Source: DATLHO01 sp035539855
Lineage (GTDB): Bacteria > Bacteroidota > Ignavibacteria > OLB7
NCBI GenBank assembly: GCA_035539855.1
Contig: DATLHO010000222.1
Coordinates: 1-51,231 of the forward strand
DNA length: 51,231 bases
Direction: 5' to 3'
A program made the translations under genes and the position numbers. The notes below the pieces were generated by a model, which had not been told where the DNA came from, did no database searches, and worked only from the letters and a program-made list of their open reading frames with translations. This document shows positions 1-8,562 of the stretch, piece after piece; within the stretch, counting starts at the first letter, position 1; each line of letters opens with the position of its first letter.

Positions 1-147
1 CTCGTCGACGTGCTGATCGAGCTGCGCAAGGAGGCACGCGCGCGCAAGGACTTCGCGACCGGCGATGCCATCCGCGATCGTCTCAAGGAGATCGGAGTCG
101 TGCTGGAGGATACGAAGGAGGGGACGCGATGGACGCTGGCGAGATAG
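1..147 (+). CDS. cysS: cysteinyl-tRNA synthetase, C-terminal fragment
   Basis: The reading frame enters from the left edge and gives the last 48 residues of a class I cysteinyl-tRNA synthetase, which charges tRNA-Cys in the cytoplasm. What is visible is the C-terminal anticodon-binding end: a helix rich in Glu/Arg/Lys followed by the family pattern DFATGDAIRDRLKEIG and a closing GTRWTL. Catalytic and zinc-binding parts lie outside the window, so only the end of the gene can be judged. It stops at TAG 145-147, and a strong hairpin at 181-208 separates it from the convergent transporter genes. Identity is inferred from the C-terminal motif alone. Confidence 0.85.
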   Translation, partial: LVDVLIELRKEARARKDFATGDAIRDRLKEIGVVLEDTKEGTRWTLAR

Positions 148-180
148 CCGGCCGGAGCGTTCGCCTTTTCTGAAGTGCGT

Positions 181-208
181 GATCGAGCCGGGGCGACCCG
201 GCTCGATC
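181..208. terminator. bidirectional intrinsic terminator, cysS / ABC transporter
   Basis: A perfect 12-bp inverted repeat, GATCGAGCCGGG at 181-192 and CCCGGCTCGATC at 197-208, encloses a GCGA tetraloop. It lies between two genes that converge, so it could end both transcripts. The downstream T-tract on the plus strand is short (GTTTC). Confidence 0.65.
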
Positions 209-212
209 CGTT

Positions 213-1793
213 TCAGGTGCGGCGTGCGGCCGGCGGCGACACACGCATGCCGCGGGGGACGACGAGGTGCTCGAGCAGCTCGAAGAGCCCCTGGACGGCA
301 AGCGCCATGATGGCGGCGGGGATCGCGCCCTGGAGAATCAGCCCCATGTCGTCGAGCCGGATGCCAGTGAGGATCGGCTGTCCGTAGCCGCCGGCGCCGA
401 TGAGCGCGCCGATCGTCGCCGTCGCCACGTTCATCACGGCGGCGGTCTTGATGCCGGCGAGAATCGTCGGCAGCGCCAGCGGCAGCTCGACGCGCCGCAG
501 GCGCGCGCGTGGAGAGAGACCGAGTGCGATCGCGGACTCGACGAGCGGCGCCGCGATCCCGCCGAGGCCGACGAACGTATTGCGCACGATCGGCAGCAGG
601 CTGTAGAGGAACAGTGCGATGAGCACCGGCAGTGCGCCGATGCCGAAGAGCGGGATCATCACGACGAGCAGCGCGAGCGACGGGATCGTGTAGATCACGG
701 ATGTCGTCGCGAGCACGAGCTGGCCGAGCCAGCGTACGCGCGAGGAGAGCACGCCGAGCGGTACGCCGACGAGGATCGCGGCGAACAGCGAGATCCCGAC
801 CAGGCCCAGGTGCTCGACGGTGCGCTCGGCGATCTGTGAGGCCGTATCGGTACGTCCGGACCGCGGGCTCGTCGACGCGCTCGTCGAATCGTCCCGACGT
901 GACGCGGATGGAGTCGACGCGTGCAGGCTGTCGACGAAGCGCGCCGCGACATCGGACTCCGGGACCTTGCGCAGCTTCGCGTCGGCGTTCATCGCGATCA
1001 TCGCGCGCTCGTCGATCGAGCCCTCGAGCGAGAGGAGAGCTGCCACAGCGGCCGGCGCGATCGAATCGAGTGCCGCACGATAGAGGATCACGGCCTCATA
1101 CCGAGGGAAGTACCCGGCGGTGTCCGCGAGCACCCGGAGTCCGTAGTACGCGATCTCCGCGTCGGTCGAGTAGAGATCGACGACGTCGATCTCGCCGGCG
1201 GCGATCGCACGGTAGGCAAGGTCGTGATCGAGACCGCGCACGCTCATCGACCCGAGACCGTAGGCCGCGCTCAGGCCCGGCCAGCCGTCGCGGCGATCGA
1301 GGAACTCGTTGCTCAGACCGAGCCGCAACTCCGGATGCCGCGCGAGGTCGCCGATGGCCCGGACCCCGAGCGCGCGAGCCCGCGACTCGAGCATGCCGAT
1401 CGCGTACGTGTTGTTGAACCCGAGCGGGGCGCTCATGCGGATTCCCTCACGCGCGAGCGCGGCGCGAACGTCGGCCGGTCCGGTTGCTCCGGCGCCGGCG
1501 AGGATCTCCTCGGTGATCGTGCCCGTGTACTCGACGTATGCATCGATCTCGCCGCGGACGAGGGCCTTCCACAGAATCTGCGTTCCGCCGAGACTCCGTC
1601 GATGCTCCATCACGGCGCCCGCGCGCTCCGCCGTCCGTGCGAGCACGTCGCCGAGGACGACGCCCTCGGTGAACGCCTTCGAGCCGACGCGCACGACCTG
1701 CGCACGCGCGTGGGTACAGCTCGCCAGGAGCATGGCGACTGCGAGTAAAACGGCCGTGCACAATGCGTTCGCGATGATGATCGCGCGGCTCAT
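213..1793 (-). CDS. osmoprotectant-type ABC transporter, substrate-binding protein fused to permease
   Basis: This 526-residue protein combines an OpuBC/ProX-type substrate-binding domain with a ProW/OpuBB-type permease, the import pore for glycine betaine, choline or similar solutes. Residues 1-26 form a lipoprotein signal with lipobox LASC (Cys26). The binding domain follows (VGSKAFTEGVVLGDVL, then a conserved TEEILAG). From about residue 320 several membrane segments begin, with an EAA-type loop (ALGLSPRARLRRVELP). Many fused members of this family have permease first and binding domain last; here the order is reversed. The start is the ATG at 1793, which overlaps the ATPase stop by four bases (ATGA), so the two are probably translated together. 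Upstream reading in this frame is only a shadow of the ATPase. Confidence 0.88.
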   Translation of the reverse strand: MSRAIIIANALCTAVLLAVAMLLASCTHARAQVVRVGSKAFTEGVVLGDVLARTAERAGAVMEHRRSLGGTQILWKALVRGEIDAYVEYTGTITEEILAGAGATGPADVRAALAREGIRMSAPLGFNNTYAIGMLESRARALGVRAIGDLARHPELRLGLSNEFLDRRDGWPGLSAAYGLGSMSVRGLDHDLAYRAIAAGEIDVVDLYSTDAEIAYYGLRVLADTAGYFPRYEAVILYRAALDSIAPAAVAALLSLEGSIDERAMIAMNADAKLRKVPESDVAARFVDSLHASTPSASRRDDSTSASTSPRSGRTDTASQIAERTVEHLGLVGISLFAAILVGVPLGVLSSRVRWLGQLVLATTSVIYTIPSLALLVVMIPLFGIGALPVLIALFLYSLLPIVRNTFVGLGGIAAPLVESAIALGLSPRARLRRVELPLALPTILAGIKTAAVMNVATATIGALIGAGGYGQPILTGIRLDDMGLILQGAIPAAIMALAVQGLFELLEHLVVPRGMRVSPPAARRT

Positions 1794-2533
1794 CGAAGCG
1801 CCTCCAGATGCGAGCGTTGCGCGGTGATGAAGCGGCTGACGAAGGGCTCCGCAGGGGAGCCGAGGAGCTCGTCGATCGAGCCCTGCTGCACGACATGGCC
1901 CTCGCGCATGAGCACGATCGTGTGGCCGAGGAACGCCGCCTCGGCGAGATCGTGCGTGACCATGACGGTCGTCGTCGCGAGCGCGTCGAACACGTCGCGG
2001 AGCTCGCGCTGGAGCTCGTAGCGGACCATCGGGTCGAGCGCGCCGAGCGGCTCGTCGAGCAGGAGCAGCTCGGGCTCGAGCATGAGCGCGCGCATGAGTC
2101 CGACGCGCTGTCGCTGACCGCCCGAGAGCTCCATCGGATACCGGTCGAGCTGTCGGGCGTCGAGATGCACGAGGGGAAGCAGAGCTGCGATGCGCTCGTC
2201 GATTCGTTCGCGTGACCATCCCGATTCACGAGCCATGAGCGCGACGTTGTCGCGCGCGCTCAGATGGGGGAACAATCCGCCCTCCTGGATGACGTAGCCG
2301 ATGCGCCGGCGCAGCGCCGTCCAGTCGGCGCGCTCCGGGGAGCGGCCGTCGAACAGAACCCGTCCGTCGTCCGGAGCGACGAGTCCGATGATCATGCGAA
2401 GGAGCGTCGACTTGCCGCAGCCGCTCGGTCCGATGAGCATCGAGGTGCGTCCTTCGGTGAACGCGAGGCTCGTCGGAGCGATGGCGACCTCGGAGCCGAA
2501 GCGTTTCGAGACGGTGTCCAGCGCAACTCTCAT
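1790..2533 (-). CDS. osmoprotectant-type ABC transporter ATP-binding protein
   Basis: This 247-residue ATPase powers the adjacent fused binding protein/permease. It shows Walker A GPSGCGKST (residues 35-43), the Q-loop region ending in GYVIQEGGLFP, the signature LSGGQRQRV, Walker B LLLLDEPLGALD and the switch His in MVTHD. Its N-terminal part matches OpuBA/ProV ATPases, but it lacks the C-terminal CBS pair of long ProV proteins, so substrate-level gating by CBS domains is absent. The start is ATG 2533. A good -7 match (TATACTTG, minus strand at 2538-2545) lies only four bases before it, with no convincing -33 element. Substrate is inferred from family, not shown. Confidence 0.9.
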   Translation of the reverse strand: MRVALDTVSKRFGSEVAIAPTSLAFTEGRTSMLIGPSGCGKSTLLRMIIGLVAPDDGRVLFDGRSPERADWTALRRRIGYVIQEGGLFPHLSARDNVALMARESGWSRERIDERIAALLPLVHLDARQLDRYPMELSGGQRQRVGLMRALMLEPELLLLDEPLGALDPMVRYELQRELRDVFDALATTTVMVTHDLAEAAFLGHTIVLMREGHVVQQGSIDELLGSPAEPFVSRFITAQRSHLEALR

Positions 2534-2704
2534 GGCCCAAGTATACGACGCCGCCGTCGACCCGAAGCCGCGCGGCGTGTGCGTACCGGTCGGGCGAGGC
2601 ACGAACGTGTTCCGGGTTCCGTCGCGTGGTCCCGGGGCACTATCTTCCCGGCCCGTCCGCGCCTCCTCGCGGCCGCGCATCCCGACAACAACGACGAGAC
2701 CGAC

Positions 2705-3061
2705 GTGAAACAGAACGATCCGGAGCCGCAGCGCATCTATCACATCGCCGATCCCGCCGGCTGGCGGAATTCTGCCGAGGGCGGCATGTACTCGGTGCCG
2801 TCGCTGCAGAGCGAGGGCTTCATCCATTGCTCGTTCGCGCACCAGGTGCAGCGCAGCCTCGACAAGTTCTTCTCGGACGCCGACGCGGTCGTCATCCTGG
2901 AGATCGACCCGGCGCTGCTGCAGTCGGAGCTGCGCTTCGAGCCGGCCGACAACGACACCTTCCCGCACGTCTACGGCGAGATCAACGTCGACTCGGTCGT
3001 CGTCGCAGCGCATGTGGCGCGCGACGACAAGGGCGCGCTCACGTTCGCCGGACGCCAGTAA
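2705..3061 (+). CDS. DUF952 family protein
   Basis: This small cytoplasmic protein of 118 residues matches DUF952: it has the family opening RIYHIADPAGW, the central GFIHCSFAHQV and a closing FPHVYGEINVDSVV. The biochemical role of DUF952 is not established; the fold is related to small ADP-ribosyl-transfer-like domains by reputation only. The start is taken as GTG 2705, the first in-frame start before the conserved region that gives the usual family length; no clear Shine-Dalgarno sequence is present. It ends 55 bases before trpS and probably shares its transcript. Confidence 0.75.
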   Translation: MKQNDPEPQRIYHIADPAGWRNSAEGGMYSVPSLQSEGFIHCSFAHQVQRSLDKFFSDADAVVILEIDPALLQSELRFEPADNDTFPHVYGEINVDSVVVAAHVARDDKGALTFAGRQ

Positions 3062-3116
3062 CTCGATCATGCAATCCAGACCGAACCGACTCACGATGCA
3101 ATCGCACGACACGACC

Positions 3117-4145
3117 ATGACCGCAGCCATCGACACCGCCGCGCCGACGCGCCGACGCGTCTTCAGCGGCATGCAGCCGTCCGGGGACAAGCACCTCGGC
3201 AACTACATCGGAGCGATCAAGCCGTGGGTGGCGACGCAGGCCGACAAGGAGAACTTCTTCTGCATCGTCGACCTGCACAGTCTGACCGTCGGCCAGGATC
3301 CCGACGAGCTGCGTGCCCGCACGCGCGCCCTCGCGGCGATCTTCCTGGCGTCGGGCATCGATCCCGATCGGAGCACGCTCTTCATCCAGAGCCACGTCAG
3401 CGCGCACGCCGAGTGCTGCTGGCTGTTCAACTGCGTCACGCCGCTCGGCTGGCTCGAGAAGATGACGCAGTACAAGGACAAGGCGCTCAGGCAGGAGTCG
3501 GTGCTCACCGGGTTGCTTGACTACCCCGTGCTCATGGCCGCGGACATCCTGCTGTACGACGCGCACGAGGTCCCCGTCGGAGAGGATCAGAAGCAGCACA
3601 TCGAGCTGGCGCGCAACATCGCCGGGCGCTTCAATCATCTCTACGGTGACACCTTTGTCGTGCCCGAGCCACGCATTCCGAAGGTCGGCGCCCGCATCAT
3701 GGGCCTCGACGATCCGACGGCGAAGATGTCGACCAGCACCGCGGTGCGCGGGCACGCGATCCGCGTGCTCGACGATCCGAAGGAGATCGAGTGGGCGTTC
3801 AAGCGCGCGAAGACCGACTCGGGCAACGAGATCCGGTTCTCCGACGATCCCGAAAAGGCCGGGGTCACCAACCTGCTGAGCATCTACGAGGTGATCACCG
3901 GTCGATCGCGCGAGGCGATCGAACAGGAGTTCGCGAGCGCGCGCGGCTACGGCGACCTGAAGCTGCGCGTCGCCGAGGTCGTCATCGAGGAGCTGCGTCC
4001 GGTCCGGGAACGCTATGAGCAGCTCATGCGCGATCCCGGAGAGCTCGACCGCCTGCTCGCCCGCGGCGCCGCGCAGGCACGGGCCGTCGCGATGCCGAAG
4101 CTCCGCACGATCAAGGAGCGGATGGGACTGGTTCTCGAGGAGTGA
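3117..4145 (+). CDS. trpS: tryptophanyl-tRNA synthetase
   Basis: This is a class I aminoacyl-tRNA synthetase that attaches tryptophan to tRNA-Trp. The protein of 342 residues has the family length. It contains the HIGH-equivalent HLGN in PSGDKHLGN (residues 21-29) and the KMSKS-equivalent KMSTS (residues 203-207), plus the tryptophan-pocket region around MAADILLYDAHEVPVGEDQ. In-frame ATGs also exist at 3069 and 3096. The start at 3117 is preferred because only a short N-terminal tail is needed before the conserved RRVFSGMQPSG. A terminator hairpin lies about 110 bases downstream. Confidence 0.95.
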   Translation: MTAAIDTAAPTRRRVFSGMQPSGDKHLGNYIGAIKPWVATQADKENFFCIVDLHSLTVGQDPDELRARTRALAAIFLASGIDPDRSTLFIQSHVSAHAECCWLFNCVTPLGWLEKMTQYKDKALRQESVLTGLLDYPVLMAADILLYDAHEVPVGEDQKQHIELARNIAGRFNHLYGDTFVVPEPRIPKVGARIMGLDDPTAKMSTSTAVRGHAIRVLDDPKEIEWAFKRAKTDSGNEIRFSDDPEKAGVTNLLSIYEVITGRSREAIEQEFASARGYGDLKLRVAEVVIEELRPVRERYEQLMRDPGELDRLLARGAAQARAVAMPKLRTIKERMGLVLEE

Positions 4146-4254
4146 CGGTCGCGGCGAACGAGCTCGCGACCGTGAGCCGGGCGTGACCCGAACAGCTCGA
4201 CGGCGTCGACTGCTCGAGCCCTCCGAGATGAGCCGGACTAACTCCTGAAAACGA

Positions 4255-4290
4255 ACGAGTGCCCTGCGGAGCAATCCACAGGGCACTCGT
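4255..4290. terminator. bidirectional intrinsic terminator, trpS / ctpA
   Basis: Arms ACGAGTGCCCTG (4255-4266) and CAGGGCACTCGT (4279-4290) pair perfectly over 12 bp around a 12-base loop. An AAAA run just upstream provides a T-tract for the minus strand and GTTT follows on the plus strand. It sits between convergent genes. Confidence 0.75.
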
Positions 4291-4333
4291 CGTTTCGTAT
4301 CGCCTGTTCCGGCGAGTCGCCGGGATGCGGACC

Positions 4334-5944
4334 CTAGCGCTGGGTCAGCTTCGAGATGCGCAGCGCCTCGGGGAAGAGGCTCGTCGCCTTGCGGTACTGC
4401 TTGTCGTCGGCGAGCGCGACCTCGGTGGCCTCGTTGTCGCCGAAGATGACGCGCGCGATCCGCGACTTCAGCGTGTTCTTCAGGTAGGTCTCGTCGGCCG
4501 CGATCTGCTCGGTCTTGACGTCGACGCCCTTCTCCTTGGCGAGCTTCAGGAAGTCGGCCATCTGCGCCGCGCTGATCTGGAACTCCCGCATGAAGCGGCG
4601 CGAGTCGGTGCCGTAGCGGCTCTTCAGCTCGGTCTGGCTCGTGCGCATGTAGCGGTCGATGTACTCGGTGAACACGTTCTTGCGGAAGATGTCGACCGAG
4701 GTCTGCATGATCGTGTCCGGCTTGACGATGTAGTCCGGCGTGATGCCGCCGCCGCCGAGCACCTTGCGGCCCGAAGCGGTGCGATGCACCGGACGAGTCG
4801 TGTCGGTCGCGTCGTGCGCGTGATCGGTGTTGTTGCCCTCCTCCTCGTCGCGCGTGTACGCTTCGCGGTAGTACTCGTCGCCATCCTTGTACGGGCGCTG
4901 GATCAGGCGGCCCGACGGCGTGTAGTAGCGCGAGACCGTGACGCGGACGGCGGAGCCGTCCGAGAGCGGGAAGGGGAGCTGCACCAGGCCCTTGCCGAAC
5001 GACGTCTCGCCGACGACGAGTCCGCGATCGAGGTCCTGCACCGCGCCGGCGACGATCTCCGAGGCCGAGGCCGAGCCGGAGTTCAGAAGCACGATCAGCG
5101 GGATGTTCTCCCAGCGCTGTCCATCCTCGGACATGAACTCATCCTCGACGCCGCGACGCTCGCTCTTGGTGTAGAGGAGCTTCTTGCCGCCGGGGATGAA
5201 CTCGTCGGCGATGCGGATCGCCTGCTGCATGTAGCCGCCTGGGTTGTAGCGCAGGTCGAGCACGAGCTGCTTCATGCCCTGCTCGGCCAGTCGGTCGAGC
5301 GAGGTCATCATCTCGCGGTAGGTCTGCTCACCGAAGCGGTTGATGCGCACGTAGCCGGTGCCGTTCTCGTCGACGAAGCTGGCGTCGACGGTGTACATCG
5401 GAATGCGGTCGCGCTTGATGTCGAAGACGATCGGGTCGCTCGAGCCGGTCCGCACGACCGTGACCTTGACCTGGGTTCCCTTGGGTCCCTTCAGGCGCTT
5501 CGGCACGTCCTCGCGCGAGATGCCGACGGCGTTCTTGTCGTCGATCTTGACGATGCGGTCGCCGGCAAGGATGCCGAGCGCCGCCGACGGGCCGCCGGAG
5601 ATCGGCGAGATCACCGTGATCGTGTCGCGGAGCACGTCGAACTCGATGCCGATCCCCTCATAGTTGCCCGAGAACTTCTCCTCCTCGCTCTTCTGCTTCT
5701 CGGCAGGAAGGTAGATCGAGTGGGGATCGAGCTGGTTGAGCATGCCGTTGATGGCGGACTCGACGAGCTTCTCGGTATCGACGTCATCGACGTAGTTCTT
5801 CTGAACGATCGACAGCACGTCGTTGAACTTGCGGATCTGCTCGTAGATGTTGTCGCCGGAGATCAACGGCTCGATCCTGATCCCGACGATGATACCGACG
5901 ACGAGCCCGATGACGGTGAACCACATTTTCCTTCTGGATTTCAT
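4334..5944 (-). CDS. ctpA: S41 family C-terminal processing peptidase
   Basis: This 536-residue protein is a Prc/CtpA-type serine protease that cleaves C-terminal tails of envelope proteins. A single N-terminal membrane segment (about residues 8-22) anchors it with the protease outside the cytoplasm. A PDZ domain spans about 95-180, including the loop GILAGDRIVKID. The catalytic Ser lies in SGSASASEI (289-297) and the Lys in SFGKG (Lys318), giving the Ser/Lys dyad. The C-terminal extension of about 150 residues after the protease core is charged and typical of the longer forms in Bacteroidota. The ATG at 5944 is chosen over an adjacent TTG at 5947. Confidence 0.93.
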   Translation of the reverse strand: MKSRRKMWFTVIGLVVGIIVGIRIEPLISGDNIYEQIRKFNDVLSIVQKNYVDDVDTEKLVESAINGMLNQLDPHSIYLPAEKQKSEEEKFSGNYEGIGIEFDVLRDTITVISPISGGPSAALGILAGDRIVKIDDKNAVGISREDVPKRLKGPKGTQVKVTVVRTGSSDPIVFDIKRDRIPMYTVDASFVDENGTGYVRINRFGEQTYREMMTSLDRLAEQGMKQLVLDLRYNPGGYMQQAIRIADEFIPGGKKLLYTKSERRGVEDEFMSEDGQRWENIPLIVLLNSGSASASEIVAGAVQDLDRGLVVGETSFGKGLVQLPFPLSDGSAVRVTVSRYYTPSGRLIQRPYKDGDEYYREAYTRDEEEGNNTDHAHDATDTTRPVHRTASGRKVLGGGGITPDYIVKPDTIMQTSVDIFRKNVFTEYIDRYMRTSQTELKSRYGTDSRRFMREFQISAAQMADFLKLAKEKGVDVKTEQIAADETYLKNTLKSRIARVIFGDNEATEVALADDKQYRKATSLFPEALRISKLTQR

Positions 5945-6101
5945 CAACGGATCAGTGTGATTTCGTGTGTGTTTGCTGCTCCGGGGAGAGGCGGCGAGGC
6001 CGTGGGGACAGCGTACGGGACTCCACTCTTCTATGGCGAACGACGCTGGCCCATCGTGTAATCGAGCGGAGTATACCTCTCGATCGACTCGATTTCAATT
6101 C

Positions 6102-7016
6102 TTATTCCCCGTTCGGCCGCGGTGCCTCGACGCCGAGCAGACGCTCGAGCGCCTCGCGGTAGCGCCGGGCCGTGCCGTCGATGACCTCCTGCGGTAGCGA
6201 CGGCGGGGGAGGGGTTTTGTTCCAGCCGCTCGAGGCCAGGTAGTCGCGCAGGTACTGCTTGTCGAAGCCCTGCTGCTCGTGGCCGGGCTCGTAGGCGGCC
6301 GACAGCCAGAATCGCGACGAGTCGGGCGTGAGCACCTCGTCGATGAGGATCAGCTCGCCCCCGGCCTCGTCGATGCCGAACTCGAACTTCGTGTCGGCAA
6401 TGATGATGCCCCGCTGCTCGGCAACCTTCGAGGCCATCCGGTAGATCGCCAGGGTGAGCTCGCGCACGCGCGCGGCCGTGTCCTCGCCGACGAGGGCGGC
6501 GGCCTCGTCGTAGCTGATGTTCATGTCGTGACCCTCTTCGGCCTTCGTCGCCGGCGTGAAGATCGGCTCCGGCAGCCGGCTCGACTCGACGAGTCCCTCC
6601 GGCAGCTCGATTCCGCAGACCGTGCGGCTCGCGCGGTACTCGGCCCAGCCGGAGCCGGCGAGATAGCCGCGGGCGACGCACTCGATCGGCAGCGGGCGCG
6701 TCTTGTTGACGAGCATCGAGCGGCCGCGGAGCACGTCGGCGTGCCGGCGGCACTCGGCCGGGAAAAGGTCGACGTCGGCGGTGATCAGGTGGTTCGGCAC
6801 GATCCCGCGCAACTGCTCGAACCAGAACAGCGACATCGCCGTGAGGATCTCGCCCTTGCCGGGTATCGCCTCGGCCATCACGACGTCGTAGGCCGAGATG
6901 CGGTCGGTGGCGACGAACAGCAGCGATTCGCCGAGGTCGTAGACGTCACGGACCTTTCCGCGTCGCCAGAGCTTGAGATCGGGAAAATCGGTCGTGTGCA
7001 GTGCTTGGGTCGGCAT
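6102..7016 (-). CDS. purC: phosphoribosylaminoimidazole-succinocarboxamide synthase
   Basis: This enzyme (SAICAR synthase) joins aspartate to CAIR in purine biosynthesis. It has 304 residues, the long bacterial/yeast-like form. The ATP-binding start GKVRDVYDLGESLLFVATDR, the segment NKTRPLPIECVARGYLAGSG and DEVLTPDSSRFW are all present and intact. It is a single gene here, with no other pur genes nearby. It ends about 155 bases before ctpA starts on the same strand, and faces greA across a 205-base gap. Confidence 0.95.
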   Translation of the reverse strand: MPTQALHTTDFPDLKLWRRGKVRDVYDLGESLLFVATDRISAYDVVMAEAIPGKGEILTAMSLFWFEQLRGIVPNHLITADVDLFPAECRRHADVLRGRSMLVNKTRPLPIECVARGYLAGSGWAEYRASRTVCGIELPEGLVESSRLPEPIFTPATKAEEGHDMNISYDEAAALVGEDTAARVRELTLAIYRMASKVAEQRGIIIADTKFEFGIDEAGGELILIDEVLTPDSSRFWLSAAYEPGHEQQGFDKQYLRDYLASSGWNKTPPPPSLPQEVIDGTARRYREALERLLGVEAPRPNGE

Positions 7017-7221
7017 CGGTTTGGTTGGTCAGAAGAGTTGGCCCCTCGGGGCGCCCGGGTGCCGCGCAATATTGTGATTGCCCCGGAATTATCTTAAACT
7101 AGGTCGAACCGAAGCCGTTGCCGCGCGCAATGGCTTTTGACGTTCATAGCCCCGGTCCGACCGCCCGAGGGCCCGCAGCGCCCTCGAGAACCCAATTCCC
7201 GAAGAAGACGAGATTCGAACC

Positions 7222-7695
7222 ATGTCGGATGTGATCTATCTGACTCGCGAGAGACTTCGCGAGCTCGAAGAAGAAATACAGCAGCTCAAGACCGAGAAGC
7301 GCCGCGAGATCGCCGAGAAGATCGCCGAGGCCCGCTCCTACGGCGACCTGTCGGAGAACGCCGAGTACGATGCCGCCAAGGAGGCCCAGGGGCTTCTCGA
7401 ATCCCGGATCCGCCGGCTCGAGCAGGTCATGGCGCGCGCGCGGCTGATCGAGTCGGGCAACCTGCCCAACGACAAGGTCTACATCCTCTCGACGGTCAAG
7501 GTCCTCAACCATACCACCGGGCGGACGATCGACTATCTGATGGTCTCGGCCGAGGAGGCCGACATCGAGCAGGGGAAGCTCGCCGTGTCGTCGCCGATCG
7601 GCAAGGCGCTGATGGGACGTACGGTCGGCGACATCGTCGAAGTCAAGGTTCCGGCCGGAATGCAGCGCATCGAGATCCTCGAGCTGTCGCGCTGA
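7222..7695 (+). CDS. greA: transcription elongation factor GreA
   Basis: This 157-residue protein rescues arrested RNA polymerase by stimulating cleavage of the backtracked transcript. The N-terminal coiled coil carries the acidic tip in ARSYGDLSENAEYDAAKE, where the D and E residues coordinate the catalytic magnesium. The C-terminal FKBP-like domain ends in SSPIGKALMGRTVGDIVEVK. Length and both domains match the family exactly. The start ATG follows a purine-rich AAGAAGACGAGATTC stretch. Confidence 0.96.
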   Translation: MSDVIYLTRERLRELEEEIQQLKTEKRREIAEKIAEARSYGDLSENAEYDAAKEAQGLLESRIRRLEQVMARARLIESGNLPNDKVYILSTVKVLNHTTGRTIDYLMVSAEEADIEQGKLAVSSPIGKALMGRTVGDIVEVKVPAGMQRIEILELSR

Positions 7696-7722
7696 CGGTG
7701 GGAGCCTGCTGGATGGCCCGAT

Positions 7723-7753
7723 TTGGGACGAAAAAAGATGCCTGGTAGATTAA
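7723..7753 (+). promoter_or_regulatory. Bacteroidota-type promoter for the ECF sigma gene
   Basis: A TTTG (-33, TTG at 7723-7725) is separated by 20 bases from TAGATTAA (7746-7753). This matches TTG-N19/20-TAnnTTTG at six of the eight -7 positions. Predicted transcription starts near 7759, ahead of both candidate starts of the sigma factor. Confidence 0.45.
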
Positions 7754-7834
7754 ACGCATCGGAGCCCGCGAGGTCAATGGCGGTGTATGCAAGCACTAGC
7801 CCTGACACTCGCTGCGGCGCCGCCTTTTGGCGCA

Positions 7835-8449
7835 ATGGTCGAACTTGACGACAAGCAGCTCCTCGAGCTGTATCGGACAGGGAAGGCGGAGCAGATCTTC
7901 AACGAGATGGTCCGCCGCTACCATTCGCGCATCTACTGGGTGGCGCGGCGCATGGTCAAGAGCCATGAGGATGCCGACGACATCGCCCAGGAGGTCTTCG
8001 TCAGAGCCTATGCGGCGCTGAAGGACTTCCGCGGCGAGGCGAACATCTACACGTGGCTCTATCGGATCGCGGTCAACCTGTCGATCAACCATCTGCGCAA
8101 GCAGAAGGTGCGGAAGCTCGTCGACATCTCGGACTACCTGAACTTCCTGTCGAAGGATGCCGAGCAGGACCGCGACGTGATTCACGACGAGAACGTCTCG
8201 CTCATCGAGCGGGCGATCCAGACGCTGCCGGAGAAACAGCGCGCCGTGTTCATCATGCGCTACTACGACGAGATGCCCTACGAGCAGATCTCGTCGATTC
8301 TCGGAACGTCGGTCGGGGGCCTCAAGGCCAACTTCCATCACGCGGTCAAGAAGATTGCGGCGTTCGTACGGAAGAACCACGGGAGCTTCAACCTGAGCGA
8401 GGGCTCGCAGGGTCTCGACGATGAGGAGGAGGAGTCAGGAATCGACTGA
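7835..8449 (+). CDS. ECF-type RNA polymerase sigma factor
   Basis: This sigma-70 family protein of 204 residues has only regions 2 and 4, as in extracytoplasmic-function sigma factors. Region 2 includes EDADDIAQEVFVRAY and the tryptophan-bearing YTWLYRIAVNLSINHLRK. Region 4 includes LPEKQRAVFIMRYYDEMPYE and a helix-turn-helix around ISSILGTSVGGLKANFHHAVK. It would direct RNA polymerase to a stress or envelope regulon. ATG 7835 is chosen because the sigma homology begins right after it; ATG 7787 in the same frame would add 16 non-conserved residues. The next gene encodes a likely membrane partner. The acidic C-terminal tail is unremarkable. Confidence 0.9.
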   Translation: MVELDDKQLLELYRTGKAEQIFNEMVRRYHSRIYWVARRMVKSHEDADDIAQEVFVRAYAALKDFRGEANIYTWLYRIAVNLSINHLRKQKVRKLVDISDYLNFLSKDAEQDRDVIHDENVSLIERAIQTLPEKQRAVFIMRYYDEMPYEQISSILGTSVGGLKANFHHAVKKIAAFVRKNHGSFNLSEGSQGLDDEEEESGID

Positions 8450-8562
8450 GCGTGGGTGCCGCGAGCGATCGCCGAAGCGATCGTGCGGCGTGCGGGATGC
8501 GTGTGTGAGATACTGAACAACCATGGTCAGCAGCCGCCCCTGGCGGCATACAGGTTAGCGTC

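Noticed and set aside
4259..6061. A 600-codon plus-strand frame opposite ctpA
   Set aside because: It lies wholly antisense to a well-recognised protease, begins inside a terminator hairpin and has the Arg/Asp/Val/Leu-rich composition of a GC-rich shadow frame.
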